Origin: Prolixibacteraceae bacterium
Lineage (GTDB): Bacteria > Bacteroidota > Bacteroidia > Bacteroidales > Prolixibacteraceae
Assembly: GCA_019163175.1 (NCBI GenBank)
Contig: JAFLKN010000003.1
Coordinates: 62,001 to 126,000 of the forward strand
Direction: 5' to 3'
Length of the DNA stretch: 64,000 nucleotides
A program made the position numbers and the translations under genes. How positions within the stretch are numbered: position 1 is the stretch's first letter; each line of letters starts with the position of its first letter. This document shows, one piece after another, positions 6,923-14,621 of this stretch. Under the pieces are notes generated by a model that made no database searches, was not told the origin of the DNA, and was given only the letters and a program-made list of their open reading frames with translations.

Positions 6923-8131
6923 ATGAGTCAGAGTCTTCTATATAAAAGTCTTTTTGAGGTAAATATCCTGCACCATTTTTTCCTGAATAAAGGAGAACAG
7001 GAATGGGACAAGATGAGTCAGGAGGATAAAGATAAGATGGAGTCAAACTATGACATTCGGGAGATTTTTGATATAACGCCAACACCGGAAAGCATAAAGT
7101 CATTGAGTTCTCATAGCTGTATTTTCAAAAAAACATCTTCTGGTATTTTGGTGGGCATTAAGGCTAAACCTGATCAGTTAAATCCGGGGAAGTTCAACTC
7201 TTTTGTTCCACTGGCTGATAATCTGACTTTCCGGTTTCTGCTAAGGCTGAAAGATTTGAATTTCATGAATTACACCGCACTACCGCTTAAGGGAAACCAA
7301 GGCAAAATTTTTGTTTTCAGCAACAGCCTCAACAATACTTCAAATAGCTTTCCGGCATTAAGCGCCATTCCTCCGGTTTTCAAATCCGGGAATACTTATA
7401 TGCCTGGCGATATCCTTACTGATGATTCAAATAACCCAACGAAGTTATTTACCGCATTTGTAAAAACCGGCAACAACCCTACCCTATCTGCTGACTGGCA
7501 AACCGAAATTGGAAATATCACTACGCCCCTGAGTTATGTGAATGTGAATGACAGTTTTCCGGTTGCAAACGGATTCTTTACTTATACCATGAAGGTAAAA
7601 GATGCGAAACCAATTGCAACACTGAAGAATTCATCGGGCTTCACAATTCAGCCTAAAATGGAAGTTCTTCCCGGTGACTTTCAAACACTACAGGTCGATC
7701 TGCTGAAATATCCGCAAGGAATCTATTCCATTCATATTGACAGTGATAACCCGACTTATCATGACGATGTTACCTTCTATCTTCTTCAGGGAAGTGAAAT
7801 ACCATTTGCACTAATCGAAATTAAAGTAAAAAGTAATCAGCCAGCATATAATTTGTTTGATCAGGAAGATCTGCTTTCTCCCACCTTTGAAATTCGTTTC
7901 CGAAACCGGAAAACGCACTGGAAGTACATTGGTAAGCTTTTCGATTCTCCTTATGTACTCGAAAATCCACTGCCACTTACTCGTTACGGAAATATCGAGA
8001 TCATGAAACCTCCCGAACCGGAAGATACCAAAACGATTATGCTTCCGAATCCATCAGTTAGCTTAATAAAAGCTGAAGCTTTAATCCATACGGAAGAGAA
8101 AAAATACTATTCAGAAATTCATATTAATTAA
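6923..8131 (+). CDS. eCIS-linked protein of unknown function, 402 aa
   Basis: I do not recognise a named family. The N-terminal 70 residues are helical (MSQSLLYKSLFEVNILHHFF, then EEWDKMSQEDKDKMESNYDIREIFDITPTPES); the rest looks like several beta domains, with PLADNLTFRFLLRLKD near residue 92 and FEIRFRNRKTHWKYIG near 327. There is no signal peptide or membrane segment. Its position between the terminator and the sheath genes, 18 bp before the sheath start, argues for a structural or assembly role, for example a cap-associated protein. The middle region (about 140-200) has carbohydrate-binding-like sequence (YMPGDILTDDSNNPTKLFTA) but this is weak. Confidence 0.6.
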   Translation: MSQSLLYKSLFEVNILHHFFLNKGEQEWDKMSQEDKDKMESNYDIREIFDITPTPESIKSLSSHSCIFKKTSSGILVGIKAKPDQLNPGKFNSFVPLADNLTFRFLLRLKDLNFMNYTALPLKGNQGKIFVFSNSLNNTSNSFPALSAIPPVFKSGNTYMPGDILTDDSNNPTKLFTAFVKTGNNPTLSADWQTEIGNITTPLSYVNVNDSFPVANGFFTYTMKVKDAKPIATLKNSSGFTIQPKMEVLPGDFQTLQVDLLKYPQGIYSIHIDSDNPTYHDDVTFYLLQGSEIPFALIEIKVKSNQPAYNLFDQEDLLSPTFEIRFRNRKTHWKYIGKLFDSPYVLENPLPLTRYGNIEIMKPPEPEDTKTIMLPNPSVSLIKAEALIHTEEKKYYSEIHIN

Positions 8132-8149
8132 TTCTAAACAGGAAATCAC

Positions 8150-10093
8150 ATGGCAACTACTTACAAAACTCCCGGTGTTTTTGTCGAAGAAATTCCCAAA
8201 TTACCACCGTCTGTAGCCCAGGTTGAAACAGCATTACCTGCTTTTGTCGGCTACACAAATAAAGCAGACGAAATCGCTCCCGGCGATTTGATCAACAAGC
8301 CAAAACGAATTGGGTCTTTGGTTGAGTTCGAACAGTTTTATGGCACAGGGCCAACGCCTGAAGTAACAGAGGTAAATATTGACAGCAATAACAATTTTAC
8401 TTCTGCCACGGTAAAAAACACCTTCTTCATGTACGACTCGTTGCGCATGTTTTATGCCAATGGCGGCGGCGATTGTTACATTGTTTCAGTTGGCAAAAGC
8501 GAAAAAGCCACCACAATTTCAAAGGGCAATTTTACCACTGGTATTGAGGAATTGCGTAAAGAAGATGCCCCAACCATCATCTTATTTCCGGACGCAGCAA
8601 CACTAGGAAATGCTGAACTGGCAGAAGTTCAGCAGGCAGCCTTGCTTCAATGTGCCGATTTGGGTGATCGTGTCGGACTTTTTGACGTAAGACAAGACGA
8701 TTCTCTGGGAGCTAATTTCAGGAATAACATTGGCATAAACAACCTGAAATACGGAGCAGTTTATTCGCCCTGGTTAAAGGTAAACCTGCCAAAGGCAATC
8801 AAATACACCGATGTAAAAAGTGTGATAAAGCGTGCAGGTATATCCGTTCCGCTTTCAGGACTTACCGCTGATGCTGAAGTTCAGGGTTTAATCACTGAAT
8901 TGGAGCAAGCCAATGTTGATGTCGCCAATGTGACCGCTAAAACAAAGGTTTTAAGTCCGCCAAATGGTGTTTTATCTGATGGATTTAGTTCGTTGGTTGC
9001 AGCATTTAATGCGCCATTAGGTAATACAAATGCGAATCTTAAAAATATATTCGACTATCTTGCCTCCATAGGCAACCAAATTCAGTTGATGGCAAATGGA
9101 GTTGCTCCAAATGTTCTAACCCATCCTGATTTTCTAGCAGATGTAAAGGCAGGTATTACTTCAAATTTTGATCTGTTGTTTGCAAAAATCAAAGCGCTGA
9201 ATCTTGAAGCCATTGCAGATATTACTGTCGCACTTGCCGGAACTGACTTTACTGCATTAACGGTAGGCAGTTGGCCTCAGACGGTTGCTGCAGTAGCGCC
9301 AGCTGCTCCCGGATCAATCAATGAAGGCAACGATAACAGCAGAAGGATTGCCGCGGTAAATCTGTTACAGCCTATGTTTGATGAATTAAACACGGCCTAC
9401 CTGAATCTGATTGTAAATGCAGGTAATACTTATGTCAAGACACTTGATGCTTCGCTGGCATTGGTATTCCCGGTTTATAAAAATATACTGAACGGGGTAA
9501 GCAGCAGCATGACAGTTATGCCTCCAAGCGGCGCTGTAGCTGGTGTGTATGCACAGGTTGACCGTACCCGTGGTGTTTGGAAAGCTCCGGCCAATGTCAG
9601 TTTAAATAATGTACTGGCACCGGCAACTGTATTTACCGCCACTCAGCTTGATAACCTGAATGTGGATGCTGTTGCAGGAAAATCGGTCAATGCAATTCGC
9701 TATTTCACCGGAAAGGGCACACTTGTATTTGGATCACGGACACTTGCCGGCAATGATAATGAATGGCGGTATGTTCCGGTTCGTCGCTTCTTCAACATGG
9801 TGGAAGAAAGCTGTAAAAAATCTACCGAGCCATTCGTATTCGAACCCAATGACGCCAATACCTGGGTGAAAATTCAGGGAATGATCGAAAACTTCCTCAC
9901 CACTTTATGGAGACAAGGTGCATTGCAAGGTGTTAAACCCGAACATGCATTTTATGTTGCAGTTGGCCTGGGTAAAACAATGACTTCGCTTGATATTCTT
10001 GAAGGAAGACTGATTGTGGAAATAGGTATGGCTGTAGTTCGCCCTGCTGAATTCATCATCTTACGCTTCTCTCATAAACTGGCTGAAAGTTAG
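8150..10093 (+). CDS. eCIS contractile sheath protein (Afp2-4/Pvc2-like)
   Basis: The N-terminus (YKTPGVFVEEIPKLPPSV) and the C-terminal domain ending HAFYVAVGLGKTMT...LIVEIGMAVVRPAEFIILRFSH are the classic tail-sheath signature. Middle motifs include LRMFYANGGGDCYIVSVG near 98 and GVYAQVDRTRGVWKAPAN near 466. The sheath surrounds the tube and contracts to drive it forward. At 647 residues it is longer than most PVC-type sheaths; about residues 215-445 form an Ala-rich helical stretch inserted between conserved blocks, probably a surface domain. Only one sheath gene is present, unlike the three of Afp, so this protein must build the whole sheath. The tube gene follows 63 bp downstream. Confidence 0.95.
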   Translation: MATTYKTPGVFVEEIPKLPPSVAQVETALPAFVGYTNKADEIAPGDLINKPKRIGSLVEFEQFYGTGPTPEVTEVNIDSNNNFTSATVKNTFFMYDSLRMFYANGGGDCYIVSVGKSEKATTISKGNFTTGIEELRKEDAPTIILFPDAATLGNAELAEVQQAALLQCADLGDRVGLFDVRQDDSLGANFRNNIGINNLKYGAVYSPWLKVNLPKAIKYTDVKSVIKRAGISVPLSGLTADAEVQGLITELEQANVDVANVTAKTKVLSPPNGVLSDGFSSLVAAFNAPLGNTNANLKNIFDYLASIGNQIQLMANGVAPNVLTHPDFLADVKAGITSNFDLLFAKIKALNLEAIADITVALAGTDFTALTVGSWPQTVAAVAPAAPGSINEGNDNSRRIAAVNLLQPMFDELNTAYLNLIVNAGNTYVKTLDASLALVFPVYKNILNGVSSSMTVMPPSGAVAGVYAQVDRTRGVWKAPANVSLNNVLAPATVFTATQLDNLNVDAVAGKSVNAIRYFTGKGTLVFGSRTLAGNDNEWRYVPVRRFFNMVEESCKKSTEPFVFEPNDANTWVKIQGMIENFLTTLWRQGALQGVKPEHAFYVAVGLGKTMTSLDILEGRLIVEIGMAVVRPAEFIILRFSHKLAES

Positions 10094-10156
10094 CAGTCCC
10101 GAAATTACAGTAAATGTTTAATTCAAAAACAATTTTCATTCTTAAAATAAAACAAT

Positions 10157-10585
10157 ATGGCAAACTATCCTCTTCCCAAATTTCACTTCCTGGTGCAATG
10201 GGGCGGTGAACGTATCGGGTTTACCGAAGTTACCGGACTCGATATACAGGTAGAAGCAATTGAATACAGAGAGGGCAGCAGCCCCGAGTATTCAAAAATT
10301 AAGATGCCGGGTATGCTTAAATACAGCAATATCACTTTAAAGCGTGGCAGTATGAACAGTGATTCCGACTTCTACAAATGGATCAATACAACCAGCTTGA
10401 ATACAGTTGAACGACGCGACATCATTATCAGTCTGCTAAATGAAACACACGCCCCTGTAATGACATGGAAAGCAAAAAATGCTTTTGCCGTGAAAGTACA
10501 GGCCAGTGATTTGAAAAGCGACGGTAATGAAGTAGCTATCGAAACACTTGAACTGGCGCATGAAGGATTGAATATTTTAAATTAA
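10157..10585 (+). CDS. eCIS inner tube protein (Afp1-like, gp19 family)
   Basis: The 142-residue protein has the tail-tube fold signature: FHFLVQWGGERIGFTEVTGLDIQVEAIEY at the N-terminus and ITLKRG near residue 58, ending ALEVAIETLELAHEGL-like (VAIETLELAHEGLNI). Stacked hexamers of this Hcp/gp19 family form the inner tube. It is followed 58 bp later by a second, divergent tube paralogue, the usual Afp1/Afp5 arrangement in which one builds the main tube and the other starts it at the baseplate. It is the better candidate for the main tube by its canonical motifs. Confidence 0.9.
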   Translation: MANYPLPKFHFLVQWGGERIGFTEVTGLDIQVEAIEYREGSSPEYSKIKMPGMLKYSNITLKRGSMNSDSDFYKWINTTSLNTVERRDIIISLLNETHAPVMTWKAKNAFAVKVQASDLKSDGNEVAIETLELAHEGLNILN

Positions 10586-10643
10586 AAGTATTCTCCTGAA
10601 ATGAGAGTGCTGCAATGATTTGTTCATCGTTTAAGTAAATGAT

Positions 10644-11102
10644 ATGGCTACTCCTGTTGCAGGCGGTTATTACCCGCCGGTTGGATTTCACTTTAAAGTT
10701 GAGTTTGTAAACCTGGGCAATAATAACGATCAGCGTTTCCAAAGTGTTACCGGTTTGAATGTTGAATACGATACCGAATCGTTTAAAGAAGGCGGTGAAA
10801 ATCGTTTTGAGCACAAATTACCGGTACGCACCAAGTACCCTGATTTGTCCCTGAAAAGGGGAATGCTCACCAACTCAGCAGTTATCGACTGGTGTATTGA
10901 CGCTTTGCAAAACCGCAGTTTCCGTCCGGTGCAGGTAAATGTTACGCTTTTAAATGAAAGGCACGACCCCATTACAACTTGGCAATTCTTTAATGTATGG
11001 CCAAAAAAATGGAGTGTCAGCGATTTTAATGCACAGGAAAACTCGGTGGTTATTGAAACACTCGATTTATGCTATAATTATTTTACCATAAACAAAAGTT
11101 AA
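10644..11102 (+). CDS. Second tube protein, likely tube initiator (Afp5-like)
   Basis: The 152-residue gp19-family paralogue has VGFHFKVEFVNLGNNND at the start, VTGLNVEYDTESFKEGG near 35, LSLKRGMLTNSAVIDWC near 69, and VVIETLDLCYNYF at the end. An insertion near residue 20 and a different N-terminus set it apart from the upstream tube gene; in Afp/PVC such a variant forms the tube layer next to the baseplate hub. Its stop overlaps the start of the small Afp6-like gene by one base (TAATG). Confidence 0.85.
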   Translation: MATPVAGGYYPPVGFHFKVEFVNLGNNNDQRFQSVTGLNVEYDTESFKEGGENRFEHKLPVRTKYPDLSLKRGMLTNSAVIDWCIDALQNRSFRPVQVNVTLLNERHDPITTWQFFNVWPKKWSVSDFNAQENSVVIETLDLCYNYFTINKS

Positions 11103-11275
11103 TGCCACTCGAAATTAAAGAATTGCAGATCAGTGTTGTCGTAAATGAACAACAGGCCAAAGATGCAGCGAATGCGGCCCCGGGCAGCCAGGAATCGAAA
11201 GAGGATAAAAAAGCCCTGCTGCAGCAATGTGTTGACGATATCATGGACATTTTAAACAGCAAAAAAGAACGATAA
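11102..11275 (+). CDS. Small eCIS protein (Afp6/Pvc6-like, DUF5908)
   Basis: This 57-residue gene is easily missed. It begins MPLEIKELQISVVV, the signature of the DUF5908 family found in eCIS clusters between the second tube and the LysM protein, and ends with an Asp/Lys-rich helix (CVDDIMDILNSKKER). Its ATG overlaps the upstream stop and its TAA overlaps the next ATG, both as TAATG, so it is translationally coupled on both sides. The function of Afp6 is not settled; a role in baseplate assembly is inferred from its place. Confidence 0.85.
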   Translation: MPLEIKELQISVVVNEQQAKDAANAAPGSQESKEDKKALLQQCVDDIMDILNSKKER

Positions 11276-11970
11276 TGCCAACCGGTGAATTCGAAAAATT
11301 AAAAATCTATGCCTATACCGATCCGGGTTGCGGAGACGATCAACTGGCTGCATTGGATGAGAATCCGATCACAGCAATGATCAATCCGGAGAATTATACC
11401 CTGGAAACAAAAGTGGAATTTAACAACGGGCAGGCTGGTGGGACAAGCGGAAGCCAGCCCCGCTTCGAGAAGAAACCTCCAGGCGAATTGGCATTTGAAT
11501 TTTTGTACGACAACACCGGAATTATTGACGGCAACCCGAGAGAAGATATTTCGGAAGATCTGGCAAAGCTGAACGATTTCCTGATGGGCTACGATGGCGA
11601 TATTCATCAGACCCGGTTTTTCAAATTTGTTTGGGGGACAAGCTTAATGAAAGGCGTTTGCTCGTCGTTAAGCATCACATACAAGCTATTTAATCCCGAC
11701 GGAAAACCAATCCGCGCCATCTGCAAAGTTACCATTCGCGAAGTGGTGGAAGAAGAGGCCAGAGTTTTGGAAGAAAACAATCATTCGCCCGATCTCACCC
11801 ATTTCAGGATTGTAAAAAAAGGAGACACGCTGCCGGCCATGTGTTTCAAAATTTATGGCGACTCCAAATATTACATACAGGTTGCCAAAGTGAATAAGCT
11901 AAATAATTTCAGAAACCTCGCTGTGGGCAATGAAATATTTTTTCCACCATTTGATAAAACGAAGAACTAG
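11275..11970 (+). CDS. eCIS baseplate protein with LysM domain (Afp7/Pvc7-like)
   Basis: The 231-residue protein has an N-terminal CIS-tube-like domain (GEFEKLKIYAYTDPGC; PGELAFEFLYDNTGI near 73) and a C-terminal LysM domain, about 175-228 (HFRIVKKGDTLPAMCFKIYG and NEIFFPPF). In phage and Afp this protein links the tube, hub and wedges; the LysM fold serves binding within the baseplate (as in gp53) rather than cell-wall attachment. Its start overlaps the Afp6-like stop by one base, and its TAG touches the start of the hub gene, with no gap. Confidence 0.88.
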   Translation: MPTGEFEKLKIYAYTDPGCGDDQLAALDENPITAMINPENYTLETKVEFNNGQAGGTSGSQPRFEKKPPGELAFEFLYDNTGIIDGNPREDISEDLAKLNDFLMGYDGDIHQTRFFKFVWGTSLMKGVCSSLSITYKLFNPDGKPIRAICKVTIREVVEEEARVLEENNHSPDLTHFRIVKKGDTLPAMCFKIYGDSKYYIQVAKVNKLNNFRNLAVGNEIFFPPFDKTKN

Positions 11971-13719
11971 ATGCCAAACGAAAGAAACATACCATCCGAT
12001 AAACCGAAGAGTGTAGTTACTCATACGATTATCAGCGGCGGTACGGAAGTTTCCAAGCAGTATCAGCTTTTATCAATCATTGTAAATAAGGAGGTTAACC
12101 GTATTCCGATGGCCACGCTTGTTTATACCGATGGTGAACCCAGCAAACAATCGTTTGAATTGAGTGGTAAAGCTGATTTTGAACCGGGCAAGGAAATCGA
12201 AATAAAAGCTGGCTATAGCAGCGACGAAAAACTCCTGTTCAAAGGCATCGTCATCAAACACAGCATCCGGGTTCGGAATAAAAATTCGGTGCTGATTATC
12301 GAATGCAAAGACAAAGCTGTTAAAATGACCGCCGCGTGCAAAAACAAATACGCGCTTGACACCAAAGACAGCGACATTATTGAAGAGCTCATTGACACCT
12401 ATGGTTTGGAAAAAGATGTGGCAACCACGACCGTAACACACAAACAAATAGTACAATACAATTGCACGGACTGGGATTTTATGCTTTGTCGTGCCGATGT
12501 AAATGGTTTGTTGTGCATTCCCAACGATGGTAAACTTTCGGTCGCTCCTCCTGAATTTGGGGGAGATGCGGCTCTTACCATTCAATACGGAGCCACCGTG
12601 CATAATCTGGATGCAGAAATAGATGCCCGGCTGCAATACAAATCGGTAAAAGGATCAGTTTGGAATTACACCGATCAGGAATTGGTAAAAGACACAGAGG
12701 CCGAAGATCCCGGTGTACCCGATGCAGGCAATTTATCTGCTGATGCTTTGGCAGATGTGATTGGAGAAACAGAATATCGTTTATTCAACAGCGCCAAAAT
12801 TGAAGAACCGGAATTGCAGGCTTGGGTAAATGCAGCGATGATGAAAAACAGGTTGGCCAAAATCCGTGGAAAAGTTACCACTGACGGAACCGCAGACGTT
12901 TTGCCGGGTCAGCTCATTCAGCTAAACGGTGTGGGCGACCGGTTCGAAGGCAAATTATTTGTGACTGGAATCAGGCATCAGATTACCGAAGGGTTGTGGC
13001 AAACCACCTTTCAGTTCGGAATTAATCCCGAATGGTTTGTACAAACCTACAACGTGCAACAACCCTTGGGTGGCGCCATGTTGCCAGCCATACAAGGTCT
13101 GCATATTGGTATTGTTACGCAGTTGGAAAGCGATCCGGATGGCGAAGACCGGATACTGGTAAAAATACCGGTAATCAATAACGAGGAAGATGGCATTTGG
13201 TGCAGGGTTTCAACCTTGGATGCCGGTGAAAAAAGAGGTACTTTTTTCAGGCCTGAAATTTCGGATGAAGTGATTGTCGGTTTTATCAACAACGATCCCC
13301 GGCATGCAGTGGTTCTCGGAATGCTCAACAGCAGTGCAAAACCAGCACCTCTCAAAGCTGCCGATGACAATCACGAAAAAGGTTATGTAAGCCGCAGCGA
13401 AATGAAAATGATCTTTAATGATGACAAGAAAAGCTTCTCGCTGGAAACTCCCGCAGGAAACAAATTCATCATCACCGAAGATGAAAAGAAAATTCATCTT
13501 GAAGATCAGAATGGGAATAAAATAACCATGAACGAAGACGGAATAAAAATAGAAAGCATTAAAGACATTATCCTGAAAGCGGCTAAAGATATCAATGCTG
13601 AAGGGGTAAACATCAACATCAAAGGAAGCGCACAGACCAAAGTAGAAGGAAGTGCCGGTGCCGAAGTTTCGAGTGGCGGAACCACGAATGTAAAAGGTTC
13701 GATAGTAAATATTAATTAA
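11971..13719 (+). CDS. eCIS VgrG-like spike/hub protein (Afp8/Pvc8-like)
   Basis: The 582-residue protein has a gp27-like hub (residues about 1-365, with GCKDKAVKMT-like IECKDKAVKMTAACKNKYA near 110), a gp5-like OB fold (373-460: LHIGIVTQLESDPDGEDRI; RPEISDEVIVGFINNDPRHA) and a C-terminal beta-helix needle of short repeats (477-582: NKFIITEDEKKIHLED, NKITMNEDGIKIESI). Such trimers form the piercing spike. No lysozyme domain is present. It is followed 16 bp later by a PAAR protein that would sharpen the tip. Confidence 0.92.
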   Translation: MPNERNIPSDKPKSVVTHTIISGGTEVSKQYQLLSIIVNKEVNRIPMATLVYTDGEPSKQSFELSGKADFEPGKEIEIKAGYSSDEKLLFKGIVIKHSIRVRNKNSVLIIECKDKAVKMTAACKNKYALDTKDSDIIEELIDTYGLEKDVATTTVTHKQIVQYNCTDWDFMLCRADVNGLLCIPNDGKLSVAPPEFGGDAALTIQYGATVHNLDAEIDARLQYKSVKGSVWNYTDQELVKDTEAEDPGVPDAGNLSADALADVIGETEYRLFNSAKIEEPELQAWVNAAMMKNRLAKIRGKVTTDGTADVLPGQLIQLNGVGDRFEGKLFVTGIRHQITEGLWQTTFQFGINPEWFVQTYNVQQPLGGAMLPAIQGLHIGIVTQLESDPDGEDRILVKIPVINNEEDGIWCRVSTLDAGEKRGTFFRPEISDEVIVGFINNDPRHAVVLGMLNSSAKPAPLKAADDNHEKGYVSRSEMKMIFNDDKKSFSLETPAGNKFIITEDEKKIHLEDQNGNKITMNEDGIKIESIKDIILKAAKDINAEGVNINIKGSAQTKVEGSAGAEVSSGGTTNVKGSIVNIN

Positions 13720-13735
13720 CTAAAAACGAAGAGTT

Positions 13736-14026
13736 ATGCCAATGGCAGCAAGAGTTGGTGACATGCATGTTTGTCCGATGGTTACCGGAGTAGTGCCGCA
13801 TGTGGGCGGTCCGGTGTTGCCACCGGGAACACCAACAGTGATGATTGCCGGAATGCCTGCTGCAAAAGTTGGTGACATGTGCCTTTGTGTTGGACCTCCG
13901 GATTCGATTGCTAAAGGTTCAGGAACAGTTTTTATTGGCGGCGCCCCGGCAGCCAGAATGGGCGACAGCACAGCACACGGCGGAACAATTGTTATGGGTT
14001 GCCCCACCGTAAATATTGGAGGTTGA
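13736..14026 (+). CDS. PAAR-repeat spike-tip protein (Afp10-like)
   Basis: The 96-residue protein is a bare PAAR domain with three repeats built on PAAKVGDM/PAARMGDS-type motifs (RVGDMHVCPM; AAKVGDMCLC; PAARMGDSTAHGG). Such proteins cap the VgrG-like trimer with a sharp cone, often holding a metal through His/Cys residues as seen here (H11, C13 region and C-L-C near 45). No toxin extension is fused, so it is a structural tip and not a cargo carrier. Confidence 0.93.
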   Translation: MPMAARVGDMHVCPMVTGVVPHVGGPVLPPGTPTVMIAGMPAAKVGDMCLCVGPPDSIAKGSGTVFIGGAPAARMGDSTAHGGTIVMGCPTVNIGG

Positions 14027-14037
14027 TATAGAAAGTG

Positions 14038-14081
14038 TCATTAAATGGTCATTAAGTGGTCGTTAAGTGGTCGTTAAGTGG
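14038..14081. repeat. Four tandem 11-bp repeats between the PAAR and gp25 genes
   Basis: TCATTAAATGG, TCATTAAGTGG, TCGTTAAGTGG and TCGTTAAGTGG lie end to end at 14038-14048, 14049-14059, 14060-14070 and 14071-14081. They occupy the largest gap inside the eCIS structural operon (144 bp). No promoter was identified beside them. Confidence 0.8.
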
Positions 14082-14170
14082 GGAAAACAATAAATGACAA
14101 TGACAACATTTGACTGAAGAAAATTGCAAACTGGAAAATTAAACAGATAGTCAATTTAAGAATTACAACG

Positions 14171-14617
14171 ATGAGCAACGAATTTACAAGCAATGATTTT
14201 CTGGGTGTAGGTTGGAGTTTTCCGCCAACATTTAATGCACAGACCAAAGCGGTTGAAATGACCGAAAAGGAAATTGATATCGAGCGGAGTTTGCAAATAC
14301 TGCTTACAACAACCATTGGAGAAAGGGTGATGCAGCCTAAATACGGTTGCAACATGAATACCTTGCTGTTTGAACCGCTGAATACCACAGTGAAAACAAT
14401 CATGATTGACAAGATAAAAACAGCTATCCTGTTTTTTGAGCCCCGGATTGATGCGAAAAAGATTTCATTGAATATGCAGAACGAATTGGAAGGAGAAGTA
14501 CTGGTAGAAATCGAATACATCGTCAGGGCAACCAACAGCCGATTCAATTTTGTATTCCCTTATTACATCAACGAAGGAACAGAACTGAATTTTTTAACCA
14601 CCAATAAATCAGTCTAA
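14171..14617 (+). CDS. eCIS baseplate wedge protein (Afp9/Pvc9-like, gp25 family)
   Basis: The 148-residue protein carries the GPW/gp25 domain: an N-terminal stretch NDFLGVGWSFPPTF, then IERSLQILLTTTIGERVMQPKYGCNMNTLLFEPL (from about 37), in which ERVMQPKYG is the family hallmark. In phage T4 gp25 joins the sheath to the baseplate wedge. It lies just upstream of the two large wedge genes (4-bp gap to the next). The PAAR gene precedes it, the reverse of the Afp9-Afp10 order. Confidence 0.9.
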   Translation: MSNEFTSNDFLGVGWSFPPTFNAQTKAVEMTEKEIDIERSLQILLTTTIGERVMQPKYGCNMNTLLFEPLNTTVKTIMIDKIKTAILFFEPRIDAKKISLNMQNELEGEVLVEIEYIVRATNSRFNFVFPYYINEGTELNFLTTNKSV

Positions 14618-14621
14618 AATA

